DNA from: a virus
Length of the DNA: 23,562 nucleotides
Virus record (IMG/VR): IMGVR_UViG_3300044712_000691
Coordinates: 1-23,562 of that record
Strand: one strand, 5' to 3'
Made by a program: the position numbers and the translations under genes
Shown: in pieces, positions 13,875-19,935 of the stretch
Numbering within the stretch: position 1 is the stretch's first letter
Layout: every line of letters begins with the position of its first letter
The notes under the pieces: generated by a model
Seen by the model: only the letters and a program-made list of their open reading frames with translations
Told to the model about the DNA's origin: nothing
Databases searched by the model: none

Positions 13875-14275
13875 AGTACAGGTATTGGATTAGGTTCTGT
13901 AAAATCAAAATTCTCACAGACAAATTCATATTCGTCTTTGCCCCGTCTTGATCTGCGAGCACGGAGGTCTGGGTTAATAGGTGAGAACTCCATGCTGATA
14001 ACAAGTGCCAAAAAGAACGCCGTCATAATGATCTTTCTCTTAGGCTGTGAAACATCTATCGTTGCGTTGACAAGCCTCGACCAGAACCAACTTGCTAATT
14101 CCGTAGCGTTACGGCATCCGGTTTTTTCATATACATTATGTATAGTATTCTCTATGGTTTTTTCACTACGAAAGAAAATCTGCGAGATCTCTTTTTTTGT
14201 GTGACCTAAAACATGCTGTTCAGTGTATTTTCTCTGACAGGGTGTTAAGTCTGAAATATCTACTGTGAAATTCAT
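13871..14275 (-). CDS. LuxR-type HTH regulator with C-terminal membrane anchor
   Basis: A 134-aa protein. Residues 9-65 are a LuxR/GerE-type HTH: LTPCQRKYTEQHVLGHTKKE, then SQIFFRSEKTIENTIHNVYE, KTGCRNATELASWF. Unlike normal LuxR proteins the HTH is at the N-terminus, and a hydrophobic segment follows at residues 82-97 (IIMTAFFLALVISMEF), then an Arg-rich tail. This suggests a DNA-binding domain tethered to the inner membrane. Known HTH family; membrane topology and targets are inference. Located in the early operon near the switch, so an early regulator is plausible. Confidence 0.75.
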   Translation of the reverse strand: MNFTVDISDLTPCQRKYTEQHVLGHTKKEISQIFFRSEKTIENTIHNVYEKTGCRNATELASWFWSRLVNATIDVSQPKRKIIMTAFFLALVISMEFSPINPDLRARRSRRGKDEYEFVCENFDFTEPNPIPVL

Positions 14276-14280
14276 AATGG

Positions 14281-14478
14281 TTAGTTTTGCTGATATAGTG
14301 CAAATGATATTATCAAAAAGGATTTATGAGCGGCAGAAATAAAATCCGGTCTATGAAACTTCTTAAAAGCATAGCTATAATGATCACGCATGTACCGCTT
14401 TATTTCATCAGCCATGCTGTCACTACATCCTGTAACTTCCAGAATGAGTTTAATGGACCTTGATTTTGTTCGTGTCAT
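14281..14478 (-). CDS. small hypothetical protein
   Basis: A 65-aa protein beginning MTRTKSRSIKLILEVTGCSD. A longer frame (from 14535) would overlap the homing endonuclease gene by 56 bases; the ATG at 14478 lies one base past that gene's stop and is preferred. Helical, with a basic N-terminus. No known domain. Confidence 0.5.
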   Translation of the reverse strand: MTRTKSRSIKLILEVTGCSDSMADEIKRYMRDHYSYAFKKFHRPDFISAAHKSFLIISFALYQQN

Positions 14479-14479
14479 C

Positions 14480-14965
14480 TTATTTGAAATTGAGATAAGC
14501 AAACTCACCGTACAACTCCTGCATAGCCTTATCAACTACCCTTGCAGCAACTTCTTCTGAATCATATACCCCTAAATTCTTTCCCTTAAATTGAGCCTTA
14601 TATTTTATATCTCCACTCATGTATATTTGCATGGAAACACCCTTGTATGGAGACCCAGTACTCCGCATTGCTTTCAATGATTTAGGGGTGTTCCTGCAAT
14701 TTTGAGATTGTGTGCAAACCCTTAAATTAGACTTCTGGTTGTTTAATCCCTGATTGTCGATATGATCAACGACCATGCCCTTGGGTGCATTCATTAAAAC
14801 CCTATGCATTTGCACCATTTTTTGTTTGCCATCTATAGTGGTATTTCTAATGGCATAAGGAGTAGACCCCGGACCTCCTGCATACCATTTCCACTGCATC
14901 AAAAATTCATAATCCTCGTCGTCAACAAGGGTTATATATCCTCGTGTTAAAAAGATTGCTTTCAT
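14480..14965 (-). CDS. HNH-AP2 homing endonuclease, free-standing
   Basis: A 161-aa protein with an HNH_3 nuclease domain (MHRVLMNAPKGMVVDHIDNQ at 53-72; SNLRVCTQSQNCRN at 79-92) joined to an AP2 DNA-binding domain (SPYKGVSMQIYMSGDIKYKA from residue 105, EEVAARVVDKAMQELYGEFA near the end). This is the classic phage homing endonuclease form. It is not inside an intron; no intron features were seen. Its start overlaps the stop of the Cro-like gene, so it has been captured cleanly into the early operon. Confidence 0.88.
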   Translation of the reverse strand: MKAIFLTRGYITLVDDEDYEFLMQWKWYAGGPGSTPYAIRNTTIDGKQKMVQMHRVLMNAPKGMVVDHIDNQGLNNQKSNLRVCTQSQNCRNTPKSLKAMRSTGSPYKGVSMQIYMSGDIKYKAQFKGKNLGVYDSEEVAARVVDKAMQELYGEFAYLNFK

Positions 14966-15216
14966 CCCCAGATTTGAGATTTCTTAATTCTGTGATCTGC
15001 AAATACCTTCTCAATGGCCTCCATTTGATCAACGGTCAGCGGTTTCCTGCCATAAAGAATAGCCGTCCAGAACGGGCGGGAATGATGCCCAAAAACGTCA
15101 AGGATTTCGTTTTTGACTACCTCCTTATCTCCTAGCGGTACCCTTAAATATCCTTTCTGAATTGAGTACCGACTTGCATTTTGAATGATTCTCCCTATTT
15201 GCATTGTGTTATCCAT
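14962..15216 (-). CDS. Cro-like small regulator, first early gene
   Basis: An 84-aa protein whose central and C-terminal part (EVVKNEILDVFGHHSRPFWT, then YGRKPLTVDQMEAIEKVF, ending IKKSQIWG) resembles small HTH proteins at the head of Bacteroidota phage early operons. A start at 15258 is possible on reading frame, but it would lie upstream of the predicted transcription start (about 15249); the ATG at 15216 gives a leader of about 33 bases and is preferred. It faces the repressor-like gene across the switch. Cro-like role is inferred from position and HTH character. Confidence 0.6.
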   Translation of the reverse strand: MDNTMQIGRIIQNASRYSIQKGYLRVPLGDKEVVKNEILDVFGHHSRPFWTAILYGRKPLTVDQMEAIEKVFADHRIKKSQIWG

Positions 15217-15303
15217 TTGTTTACATTTGCAACGTGTTGCGTTTACATGTTGGAACAAAGTAAAGAGAAATACTTGATATAAACAAGAGAAATACGTTAT
15301 TTT
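15217..15303. promoter_or_regulatory. divergent genetic switch with repeated operator elements
   Basis: Between the two opposed regulator genes are: two direct repeats AAGAGAAATAC (15263-15273 and 15285-15295), half-sites of the palindrome found elsewhere, 22 bp apart; two direct repeats GTTTACAT (15219-15226 and 15241-15248), also 22 bp apart; and the palindrome GCAACGTGTTGC (15229-15240) between them. The leftward promoter is TTG (15284-15286), N20, TTACTTTG (15256-15263), start near 15249. A possible rightward promoter is TTG (about 15251) with TACTTGAT (15271-15278). Confidence 0.65.
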
Positions 15304-15822
15304 TTGAAAAAAATTATTTCCAGTTCATTAATACCTGAGTGTGAGCGTTTTAAGGATGCCTACAATTATCTGATAGAAAACAAATTCATCAGAAATAAAA
15401 CCGAATTGGCAGATAAATTAGAGGGGAACCCCAAAAAGAGACAAAACATTTATGATATATTCAAATATTATCGGGCTCCATCAAGAGAAATGCTTGTAAA
15501 AATGGATCAATTGTTCGGCGTTGATAAGTGTTATCTCGCTTTTGGGGAAGGTGAATTGAAAAAAAAATCCAATAATAATACTGAAAATACAACACCAATA
15601 AAAAACGAAGACTCTTTTATGGAATTATTACTCAAGATGTATAATAACGGGGAAATATTTCCCGCAAAAGTTGTGAAGGAAAAGGACGAACAGATTATTA
15701 ACTTAAATAAGAAACTTGCAGTTTTAGAAGCACAAATCGAATCGCTAAAGAGCGTAAAGGCAGATGCCCCGCCGGGCGACAATGTCGGATGTGCAGATGC
15801 CGAACAATCTTCCGTTGTGTAA
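15304..15822 (+). CDS. phage repressor-like HTH protein, TTG start
   Basis: A 172-aa protein. Residues 12-80 form a XRE-type helix-turn-helix: FIRNKTELADKLEGNPKKRQ, NIYDIFKYYRAPSREMLVKM, then the typical FGVDKCYLAFGEGE. A Ser/Asn/Thr-rich linker follows, then a coiled coil at 124-150 (VKEKDEQIINLNKKLAVLEA) that would allow dimerisation, and a Gly/Ala-rich end. No ATG exists upstream in frame before a stop; TTG at 15304 is the only reasonable start. No Ser-Lys protease domain of LexA/CI type is present, so induction would need another route. First gene of the rightward lysogeny operon. Confidence 0.7.
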   Translation: MKKIISSSLIPECERFKDAYNYLIENKFIRNKTELADKLEGNPKKRQNIYDIFKYYRAPSREMLVKMDQLFGVDKCYLAFGEGELKKKSNNNTENTTPIKNEDSFMELLLKMYNNGEIFPAKVVKEKDEQIINLNKKLAVLEAQIESLKSVKADAPPGDNVGCADAEQSSVV

Positions 15823-15834
15823 AAATTCCACTAT

Positions 15835-16017
15835 ATGGATACCATTGAAATACCAGTAATTTATTACTATAGACAAGTCCTTCTCTACCCGCACATGACT
15901 GAAAGATTATTTAACATATTACATGATGCCTTTCTGAACAACCAGGAACGGATAAATGTTAATAAGGATGAGTTTCAGTCTATGCTCGAATCCTATTTCG
16001 CTACTCTAAAAAATTAA
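15835..16017 (+). CDS. small hypothetical protein in repressor operon
   Basis: A 60-aa protein (MDTIEIPVIYYYRQVLLYPH start, helical C-terminal half ending LESYFATLKN). It lies 12 bases after the repressor-like gene and 4 before the next regulator, so it is co-transcribed. No domain recognised; could be a partner of either regulator. Confidence 0.55.
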   Translation: MDTIEIPVIYYYRQVLLYPHMTERLFNILHDAFLNNQERINVNKDEFQSMLESYFATLKN

Positions 16018-16021
16018 TTAT

Positions 16022-16633
16022 ATGCGTAAGAAACCACTAAGTAAAACCGCTAAAGATATTCAAGGACGCTTCTTTGAAGCGATAAATGCGCTTATTAATA
16101 TTGGAATAATCCGGGGACTTCAGACCTTTTGCGAGCAATACGATCTTCTAAGGGAGAAATATGCTCAAGTTAAATCTGGGAAGAACGAAGATGATCCGAG
16201 ACTTGCGAAACACATAGACATTGAAGCATTAGCTTACCTTGTTCGGGATTACGGAGTGTCAGCCGAATGGCTGTTGTTAGGAAGGGGGGGCACATTTAGG
16301 CCCGGAACTATCTTGGAAAATAAAGACACGAATTTTGTGAAGATGCTCAGGAATGTCGATAAAGAGGATAATTGCTTGGCAAATCCTCTATACTTGGAAT
16401 CTTATAATCCTAGATACGGGAAAGAACATGAGCCAATACCGATTTATGATAGAATGTCGTTTCAGGAAGCATGTGAGTTGCTGAATAAATCGAAAAATCA
16501 TGTATATAATAATCTAGTTGTTAAAAGAAAGATACCCTATGGAAGGTTTGCTCATAAAATAGTATTTTCGAGATACGAATTACAACATTGGATGAAAACA
16601 CAGAAAGATCATAAAGCTGTGTTAATAAATTAA
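16022..16633 (+). CDS. two-domain regulator: XRE-like plus excisionase-like HTH
   Basis: A 203-aa protein. Residues 10-95 resemble the N-terminal DNA-binding region of XRE/CI-type repressors, including the common VSAEWLLLGRGGTF signature (79-92). Residues 143-193 (DRMSFQEACELLNKSKNHVY, then RKIPYGRFAHKIVFSRYELQ) form a HTH_17 / excisionase-type domain. The two DNA-binding modules suggest bivalent binding or a link between repression and excision. It precedes the promoter at 16634 by one base, so it could bind the operator there. Either this protein or that at 15304 is the probable reader of the palindrome. Confidence 0.65.
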   Translation: MRKKPLSKTAKDIQGRFFEAINALINIGIIRGLQTFCEQYDLLREKYAQVKSGKNEDDPRLAKHIDIEALAYLVRDYGVSAEWLLLGRGGTFRPGTILENKDTNFVKMLRNVDKEDNCLANPLYLESYNPRYGKEHEPIPIYDRMSFQEACELLNKSKNHVYNNLVVKRKIPYGRFAHKIVFSRYELQHWMKTQKDHKAVLIN

Positions 16634-16666
16634 TTTGGATAGTATTTAAGAAATACATTATATTTG
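16634..16666 (+). promoter_or_regulatory. rightward promoter with operator palindrome (site 3)
   Basis: -33 TTTG (16634-16637), 21-base spacer, -7 TATATTTG (16659-16666). The palindrome GTATTTAAGAAATAC (16642-16656) fills the spacer, two bases from the -7 box. Predicted start near 16673. It drives a leader with an attenuator and then the genes at 16763-17712. Confidence 0.8.
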
Positions 16667-16676
16667 TCCCCGTGTA

Positions 16677-16747
16677 GTCGAGGACACAATTAAGATATTG
16701 GTTTAAACCATAAAGCCTCTGGGTGTCTCGACCGCTCAGGGGCTTTT
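16677..16747 (+). terminator. leader attenuator with 5'-leader/loop complementarity
   Basis: The terminator hairpin pairs AAAGCCTCTG (16712-16721) with CAGGGGCTTT (16737-16746), ten pairs with one wobble, followed by TTTT and a second T run. Its loop holds GTGTCTCGAC (16723-16732), complementary, with one bulged G, to GTCGAGGACAC at 16677-16687, only about four bases into the predicted RNA. If these pair, the terminator would be hindered. A small self-pairing TGGTTTAAACCA (16699-16710) lies between. No ATG occurs in the leader, so this one is not translation-coupled. Confidence 0.7.
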
Positions 16748-16762
16748 AATTTTTAGGAGAAC

Positions 16763-17149
16763 ATGAAAGCAAGTGAATTAAGAATAGGAAACTATGTTCA
16801 GGCAAACTCAAGCTTTATTAAAGGCGAGCCAATGATGGTAACTGAACTTATAAGTGATGACGGAGAAACTAAAATACAAGCGTGGTGTATTTCTCCAAAA
16901 TGTAGGGCGTATGGCAATTCTAATAATGCAATTGATCCTATTCCCCTCACACATGATTGGATGATGCGATTTGAATGGGCCGGTCTTGATGGGGTTCGAT
17001 ATGTTTTTAAGGATAATGAATATTATTCGATAAGCGAAGACGGTAGTCTGTTTTTTGAAAGAACATATACGGCAACGGATGTCATGTACGTTCATCAGCT
17101 CCAGAACCTTTATTTCGCTTTAACCGGGAGCGAACTTGAAATAAAATAG
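16763..17149 (+). CDS. conserved Bacteroidota phage protein (MKASELRIGNYV family)
   Basis: A 128-aa protein with the family marks: MKASELRIGNYV (1-12), IDPIPLTHDWMMRFEWAG (57-74) and the C-terminal VHQLQNLYFALTGSELEI. Family members are frequent in Bacteroidota prophages and phages and have no established function. A good Shine-Dalgarno-like AGGAG lies 6 bases before the ATG, unlike most genes here. First gene behind the operator/attenuator at 16634-16747. Confidence 0.75.
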   Translation: MKASELRIGNYVQANSSFIKGEPMMVTELISDDGETKIQAWCISPKCRAYGNSNNAIDPIPLTHDWMMRFEWAGLDGVRYVFKDNEYYSISEDGSLFFERTYTATDVMYVHQLQNLYFALTGSELEIK

Positions 17150-17151
17150 TT

Positions 17152-17349
17152 ATGCTATACACGAAAGAGTTTTATGAAATAATGGAAGCGTTCGAAAAGA
17201 ACGCTAAGCAACTTGTCAGAATGGGATCACAGGGACTAAAAAGAGAAGATAAAGAAAACTGGACAAGGCAATATTATTACTGTGACGGAGAGGTAAATAA
17301 TGCTTTTAAATTATTTCTGTCCGGCGTTCAATTTGGAAAGATATTATAA
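17152..17349 (+). CDS. conserved small phage protein
   Basis: A 65-aa protein (MLYTKEFYEIMEAFEKNAKQ start; YYCDGEVNNAFKLFLSGVQF near the end). The Trp/Tyr pattern around residue 40-50 is one I associate with small phage accessory proteins. Starts two bases after the preceding stop, so the two are co-translated. Function unknown. Confidence 0.6.
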   Translation: MLYTKEFYEIMEAFEKNAKQLVRMGSQGLKREDKENWTRQYYYCDGEVNNAFKLFLSGVQFGKIL

Positions 17350-17358
17350 AAATCAGTC

Positions 17359-17712
17359 ATGAAAATATTATACCTAACATTAAAAAAGAAGTGGTTTGAT
17401 ATGATACTTTCTGGCGAAAAGAAAGAGGAGTATCGCGAGATTAAAGAATATTGGATTAGAAGATTGTTTGTTAATTGGAGGGAATATTTTCAGCTCCAAG
17501 AAAAGGGAAAATTTAAAGTTGCGGCATTTGATAGAATAATTTTCAGAAATGGGTATAATCCTGATTCACCCAAACTGGAAATTGAATGCACCGGGATAGA
17601 GATTGGTTATGGATTACAGGCATGGGGGGCCAGTCCTAATGTAAAATATTTTGTAATCAAACTCGGATCACTGATCAATAGCACGGCTAAACCACCTTCA
17701 ACCCCCGATTAA
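17359..17712 (+). CDS. ASCH-domain protein
   Basis: A 117-aa protein fitting the ASCH (PUA-like) domain: ILYLTLKKKWFDMILSGEKK (3-22), EEYREIKEYWIRRL (23-36), FDRIIFRNGYN (56-66), and GYGLQAWGAS with YFVIKLG. ASCH domains bind RNA; some have RNase or deacetylase-like activity. The family core ends at KLGSL (about residue 104); the last 13 residues (INSTAKPPSTPD) overlap the integrase remnant on the other strand and may be a new tail gained at a recombination joint. Convergent with the integrase. Confidence 0.8.
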   Translation: MKILYLTLKKKWFDMILSGEKKEEYREIKEYWIRRLFVNWREYFQLQEKGKFKVAAFDRIIFRNGYNPDSPKLEIECTGIEIGYGLQAWGASPNVKYFVIKLGSLINSTAKPPSTPD

Positions 17713-17773
17713 AATACGGATGTTCCGCGAGTTTTACAGCCGTCTCTTCCTCTGATACACGGATGTATTTCAT
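17687..17773 (-). pseudogene. 3' remnant of a second tyrosine integrase
   Basis: Just past the integrase stop (17780-17782) and in the same frame, a 28-codon frame ends in its own TAG. It reads KYIRVSEEETAVKLAEHPYF then NRGLKVV, which lines up with the integrase's own last residues (YIKTTKYETAEKLSQLPFF then NRNLKIV) at about 14 of 26 positions. It is too divergent to be a recent copy and too short to be functional, so it is best read as the tail of another, related integrase left after gene replacement. Confidence 0.7.
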
Positions 17774-17779
17774 GAAGCT

Positions 17780-19060
17780 CTACACAATCTTTAAGTTTCG
17801 ATTAAAGAACGGAAGCTGCGAAAGCTTTTCAGCCGTTTCGTACTTGGTTGTTTTAATATAATTCTCGGTTGTCTTAATTGACCTGTGGCCCAGAAGTGTA
17901 CTAATGTCCTTAATGTCAACTCCGGCCTTTTTTAAATTGGTTGCCATTGATCTGCGCCCGGTATGACAGGATATCAAGGACCATTTGGGTAGTCCCTTTT
18001 CAAGTTTCATCCCTTTCTCCTGCCCCATCCATGTTACCTTATCTGTTAGTCCCGCCCTGAATGCTATTGTCTTAATATACTCGTTAACATAATTCTCATG
18101 AATATACGGCACCACTCCATTGTATTTTTTCAGGATCTCTTTCATTCTTGACGTAAGCGGAATAACAACTTTCCCCGATGTTTTTTTCTGGTAAATATCA
18201 ATCATGTCGCCCCTGATCTCTATTTTCCGATAATCGCTAATCCGGAGCCCCGTTTCGCAAAGAACAACAAAACAATCCCGCGCGATCTCTTCCCGCTCAC
18301 CCTCACATTTATAATTCCAGATCTTATCTATTTCATCCAGGGTGAGATATATGGCATGAGATTCTGTGCTGACAACTGCAAAATCTTCATACTCCAGATT
18401 ATTATGTTTCTTCTCTCTTTTGGCTTGTCGCATGATGCGTTTTAGTTGCTTAATGAAACGACCTATTGTATTAACCTCATACTCTTCATCTGAGAGATAT
18501 TTCACGAAATCCCGGTAAAACCCCATATTTATATCGCGGAAATCAATCCGCTTATAACTGCGAAGCGTTTTCTTTAACTCATTATATTTTACTATCTCTT
18601 TGTCGGTATAAATCCCCTGATAGCGGTTAAACACTCCCTGAAAGCCCTTGAAGCTCCTCACCACACCCTTGACGTAGTTTATAGCCCCGATTGTCTTTAT
18701 CTCCCCTGAATCAATTCTTTTGATAAAATTAGAGATATATGAATTGATATCTTCCCCGTCCTTATCAATACCGTTAAACTTATCAATAAGGGTTTGCAAC
18801 CAGTCTTTCGACCTGGTTCCCGTAAATAGCTTTTCCTCTGAGATTAAAAAGGCCTTGAGCGCAGTTAGTTGTTCGACAAGTTTTGTGTCTGTTTTTGATA
18901 ATATTCTTTGCCGGATGGTTTCTGTATCATTACTCCATCGCGATGGTTCAATCATGAATCCGGTTTTAATCTTACAGTTAAAAGATCCATGATTATAACG
19001 GACGTAAATAGGGAGAAGTGACCGCTTTTCTCCCCTGACAATAAACTTAAAAGTTGACAT
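17780..19060 (-). CDS. int: tyrosine recombinase / phage integrase
   Basis: A 426-aa integrase. Residues 1-95 include an arm-type DNA-binding domain (YVRYNHGSFNCKIKTGF), about 105-225 the SAM-like core-binding domain, and 235-426 the catalytic domain. The catalytic residues are visible: R273 (CETGLRISD), H366 and R369 (SCHTGRRSMA), H392 (LLGHRS) and the nucleophile Y401 (TTENYIK). It carries out integration and excision at att sites. Typical of Bacteroidota element integrases. Possible own promoter TATCTTTC lies 20-odd bases before the ATG. Flanked on both sides by phage genes, which places attP nearby. Confidence 0.93.
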   Translation of the reverse strand: MSTFKFIVRGEKRSLLPIYVRYNHGSFNCKIKTGFMIEPSRWSNDTETIRQRILSKTDTKLVEQLTALKAFLISEEKLFTGTRSKDWLQTLIDKFNGIDKDGEDINSYISNFIKRIDSGEIKTIGAINYVKGVVRSFKGFQGVFNRYQGIYTDKEIVKYNELKKTLRSYKRIDFRDINMGFYRDFVKYLSDEEYEVNTIGRFIKQLKRIMRQAKREKKHNNLEYEDFAVVSTESHAIYLTLDEIDKIWNYKCEGEREEIARDCFVVLCETGLRISDYRKIEIRGDMIDIYQKKTSGKVVIPLTSRMKEILKKYNGVVPYIHENYVNEYIKTIAFRAGLTDKVTWMGQEKGMKLEKGLPKWSLISCHTGRRSMATNLKKAGVDIKDISTLLGHRSIKTTENYIKTTKYETAEKLSQLPFFNRNLKIV

Positions 19061-19457
19061 CGGGTTAGTTTTGTCAGGAAAGATAAAAAAATTTGGGCAG
19101 AATTTGAATGGGAAAAATACAAACTACTACTTTTCAGACCCGATTGAGTAATTGCAGAATGCTATATTTCCGAGCTCCATGTCCGTTCCGATCCGGTCCG
19201 TATGGTATTGTTTGAATCCCTTCGGGATCACAAATTAGAACAGATAAAATGATGCAATCAACTATAATACTGTTGGTTGCATTTTAATTTGATTTAAATC
19301 CGGTCAGAAATTGGACGGAGGGATGAAAAACTCGTCTTTTTGTAACTGCAAATTTACGGCAGCAAAAGGCTGTTTGCTGCCAATAATTTGAGATCACAGT
19401 TTGTGATATCCAAAGCATGATGTAACATTTCTGTTAGTAACGGGAATGTTTCAAATG
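19061..19457. other. non-coding probable attP/arm-site zone with hairpins
   Basis: No convincing protein gene here. Features: four 5-base steps TCCGN (about 19174-19193, GTCCGTTCCGATCCGGTCCG), a form expected of integrase arm sites; hairpin AATCCC-TTC-GGGAT (19217 region); an 11-bp stem ATGCAATCAAC / GTTGGTTGCAT (19252-19262, 19272-19282) followed by TTTTAATTT, a terminator candidate on either strand; a perfect 9-bp stem GGCAGCAAA / TTTGCTGCC (19358-19366, 19373-19381). Position behind int is the main reason to suspect attP; the core cannot be fixed without attL/attR. Confidence 0.4.
19252..19286. terminator. intrinsic terminator candidate beyond integrase promoter zone
   Basis: Eleven-base arms ATGCAATCAAC and GTTGGTTGCAT with one wobble, 9-base loop TATAATACT, then TTTT on the plus strand and AAAAT before it, so it could work in both directions and would separate the small-RNA units from int. 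Confidence 0.5.
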
Positions 19458-19668
19458 AAAAACCCTCAAATTGCTCTGAGGGCTTCATGCTTTGGGACAT
19501 CAACCTTTCCGCACCATGCATAGGCTGACTGATAACGTGGGTTTACAGTCACTTACCGGATCTCTGTCAGGTTCGCAGAGAGGGAACGCCCGCCTTCAAG
19601 GATAATCCCTTTAGTCCCAAATCGTTTTTAAAGTTTCATCTGCGTAAATGTTTTATTGCTTAAAAGCG
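19458..19668 (-). ncRNA. candidate structured small RNA, about 210 nt
   Basis: A promoter (19674-19705) and an intrinsic terminator (CCCTCA / TGAGGG, 19463-19468 and 19477-19482, followed by TTTTT) bracket about 210 bases with no usable ORF. In the RNA, an 8-bp closing stem TTTGGGAC / GTCCCAAA (19614-19621 with 19491-19498) encloses hairpins TCTCTG/CAGAGA (19561-19581) and TGACTG/CAGTCA (19526-19551). The closing stem's 3' arm also overlaps an 11-bp inverted repeat (19485-19495 with 19410-19420) that encloses the terminator. It does not match tmRNA, RNase P, SRP, 6S or any riboswitch I can recall. Confidence 0.5.
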
Positions 19669-19673
19669 TAGCA

Positions 19674-19705
19674 CAAAGATAAAGTATTACTCTGATACGA
19701 TCAAA
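19674..19705 (-). promoter_or_regulatory. promoter for small RNA, with degenerate operator
   Basis: -33 TTTG (19702-19705), 20-base spacer, -7 TATCTTTG (19674-19681): a perfect consensus match. The spacer holds GTATTACTCTGATAC (19684-19698), which keeps the GTAT...ATAC ends and the position of the operator seen at the other promoters but has a different middle (10 of 15 identical to site 2). Confidence 0.7.
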
Positions 19706-19722
19706 ATAATTTACAATAAATG

Positions 19723-19749
19723 AAAAACCCTCAAGATTACTCTCAAGGG
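19723..19749 (-). terminator. intrinsic terminator between the two small-RNA units
   Basis: On the minus strand CCCTTGAG (19742-19749) pairs with CTTGAGGG (19728-19735) with two wobbles, followed by TTTTT. The block AAATGAAAAACCCTCAA is shared with the terminator at 19458-19482, so the two terminators share descent. Confidence 0.7.
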
Positions 19750-19796
19750 ATTTTCGTAAGATTGGCCGGACAGAAATGACTATCCGGGATGAAGAT

Positions 19797-19929
19797 AAGA
19801 AAATCCCCGGATACTGATTCGCACCGGGGACTCTCTGATAAACCCTAAAACTAACCTAACCTATGAAAACTAAACCTTACTAATACATTTTTTTCATTGC
19901 CTGCAGTTTTTAATTGTTTAACATTAATG
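19797..19929 (-). ncRNA. candidate small RNA, about 130 nt
   Basis: A consensus promoter with the operator palindrome (19936-19967) is followed after about 100 bases by an intrinsic terminator: TCCCCGG (19824-19830) / CCGGGGA (19804-19810) with ATTTTCTT after it. The transcript has only a 5-codon ORF (MKKMY, then stop), so it is probably a small RNA or a decoy/leader. A G/T-rich stretch with GGTTTAG, GGTTAGG, GGTTAGT steps precedes the hairpin and could pair with C/A-rich mRNA starts. Confidence 0.5.
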
Positions 19930-19935
19930 CTGAAA

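Noticed and set aside
13608-14204. 198-codon plus-strand ORF
   Set aside because: It lies antisense to two genes that fit the operon with ATGA overlaps, and its composition is not protein-like.
19197-19240. tRNA 3' end as attachment core (TTTGAATCCC, TTCGGGATCAC)
   Set aside because: It resembles a T-loop plus acceptor end, but the T stem does not pair and no tRNA 5' half is nearby; could still be an att core copied from a host tRNA, not shown here.
19458-19668. tmRNA, RNase P RNA, SRP RNA, 6S RNA, or TPP/cobalamin/SAM riboswitch
   Set aside because: A short GAACCTGA resembles part of the TPP element, but the other conserved blocks of each family are absent.
19862-19882. Plus-strand mini-ORF MKTKPY
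   Set aside because: Six codons without a promoter on that strand; it lies antisense to the small-RNA candidate.
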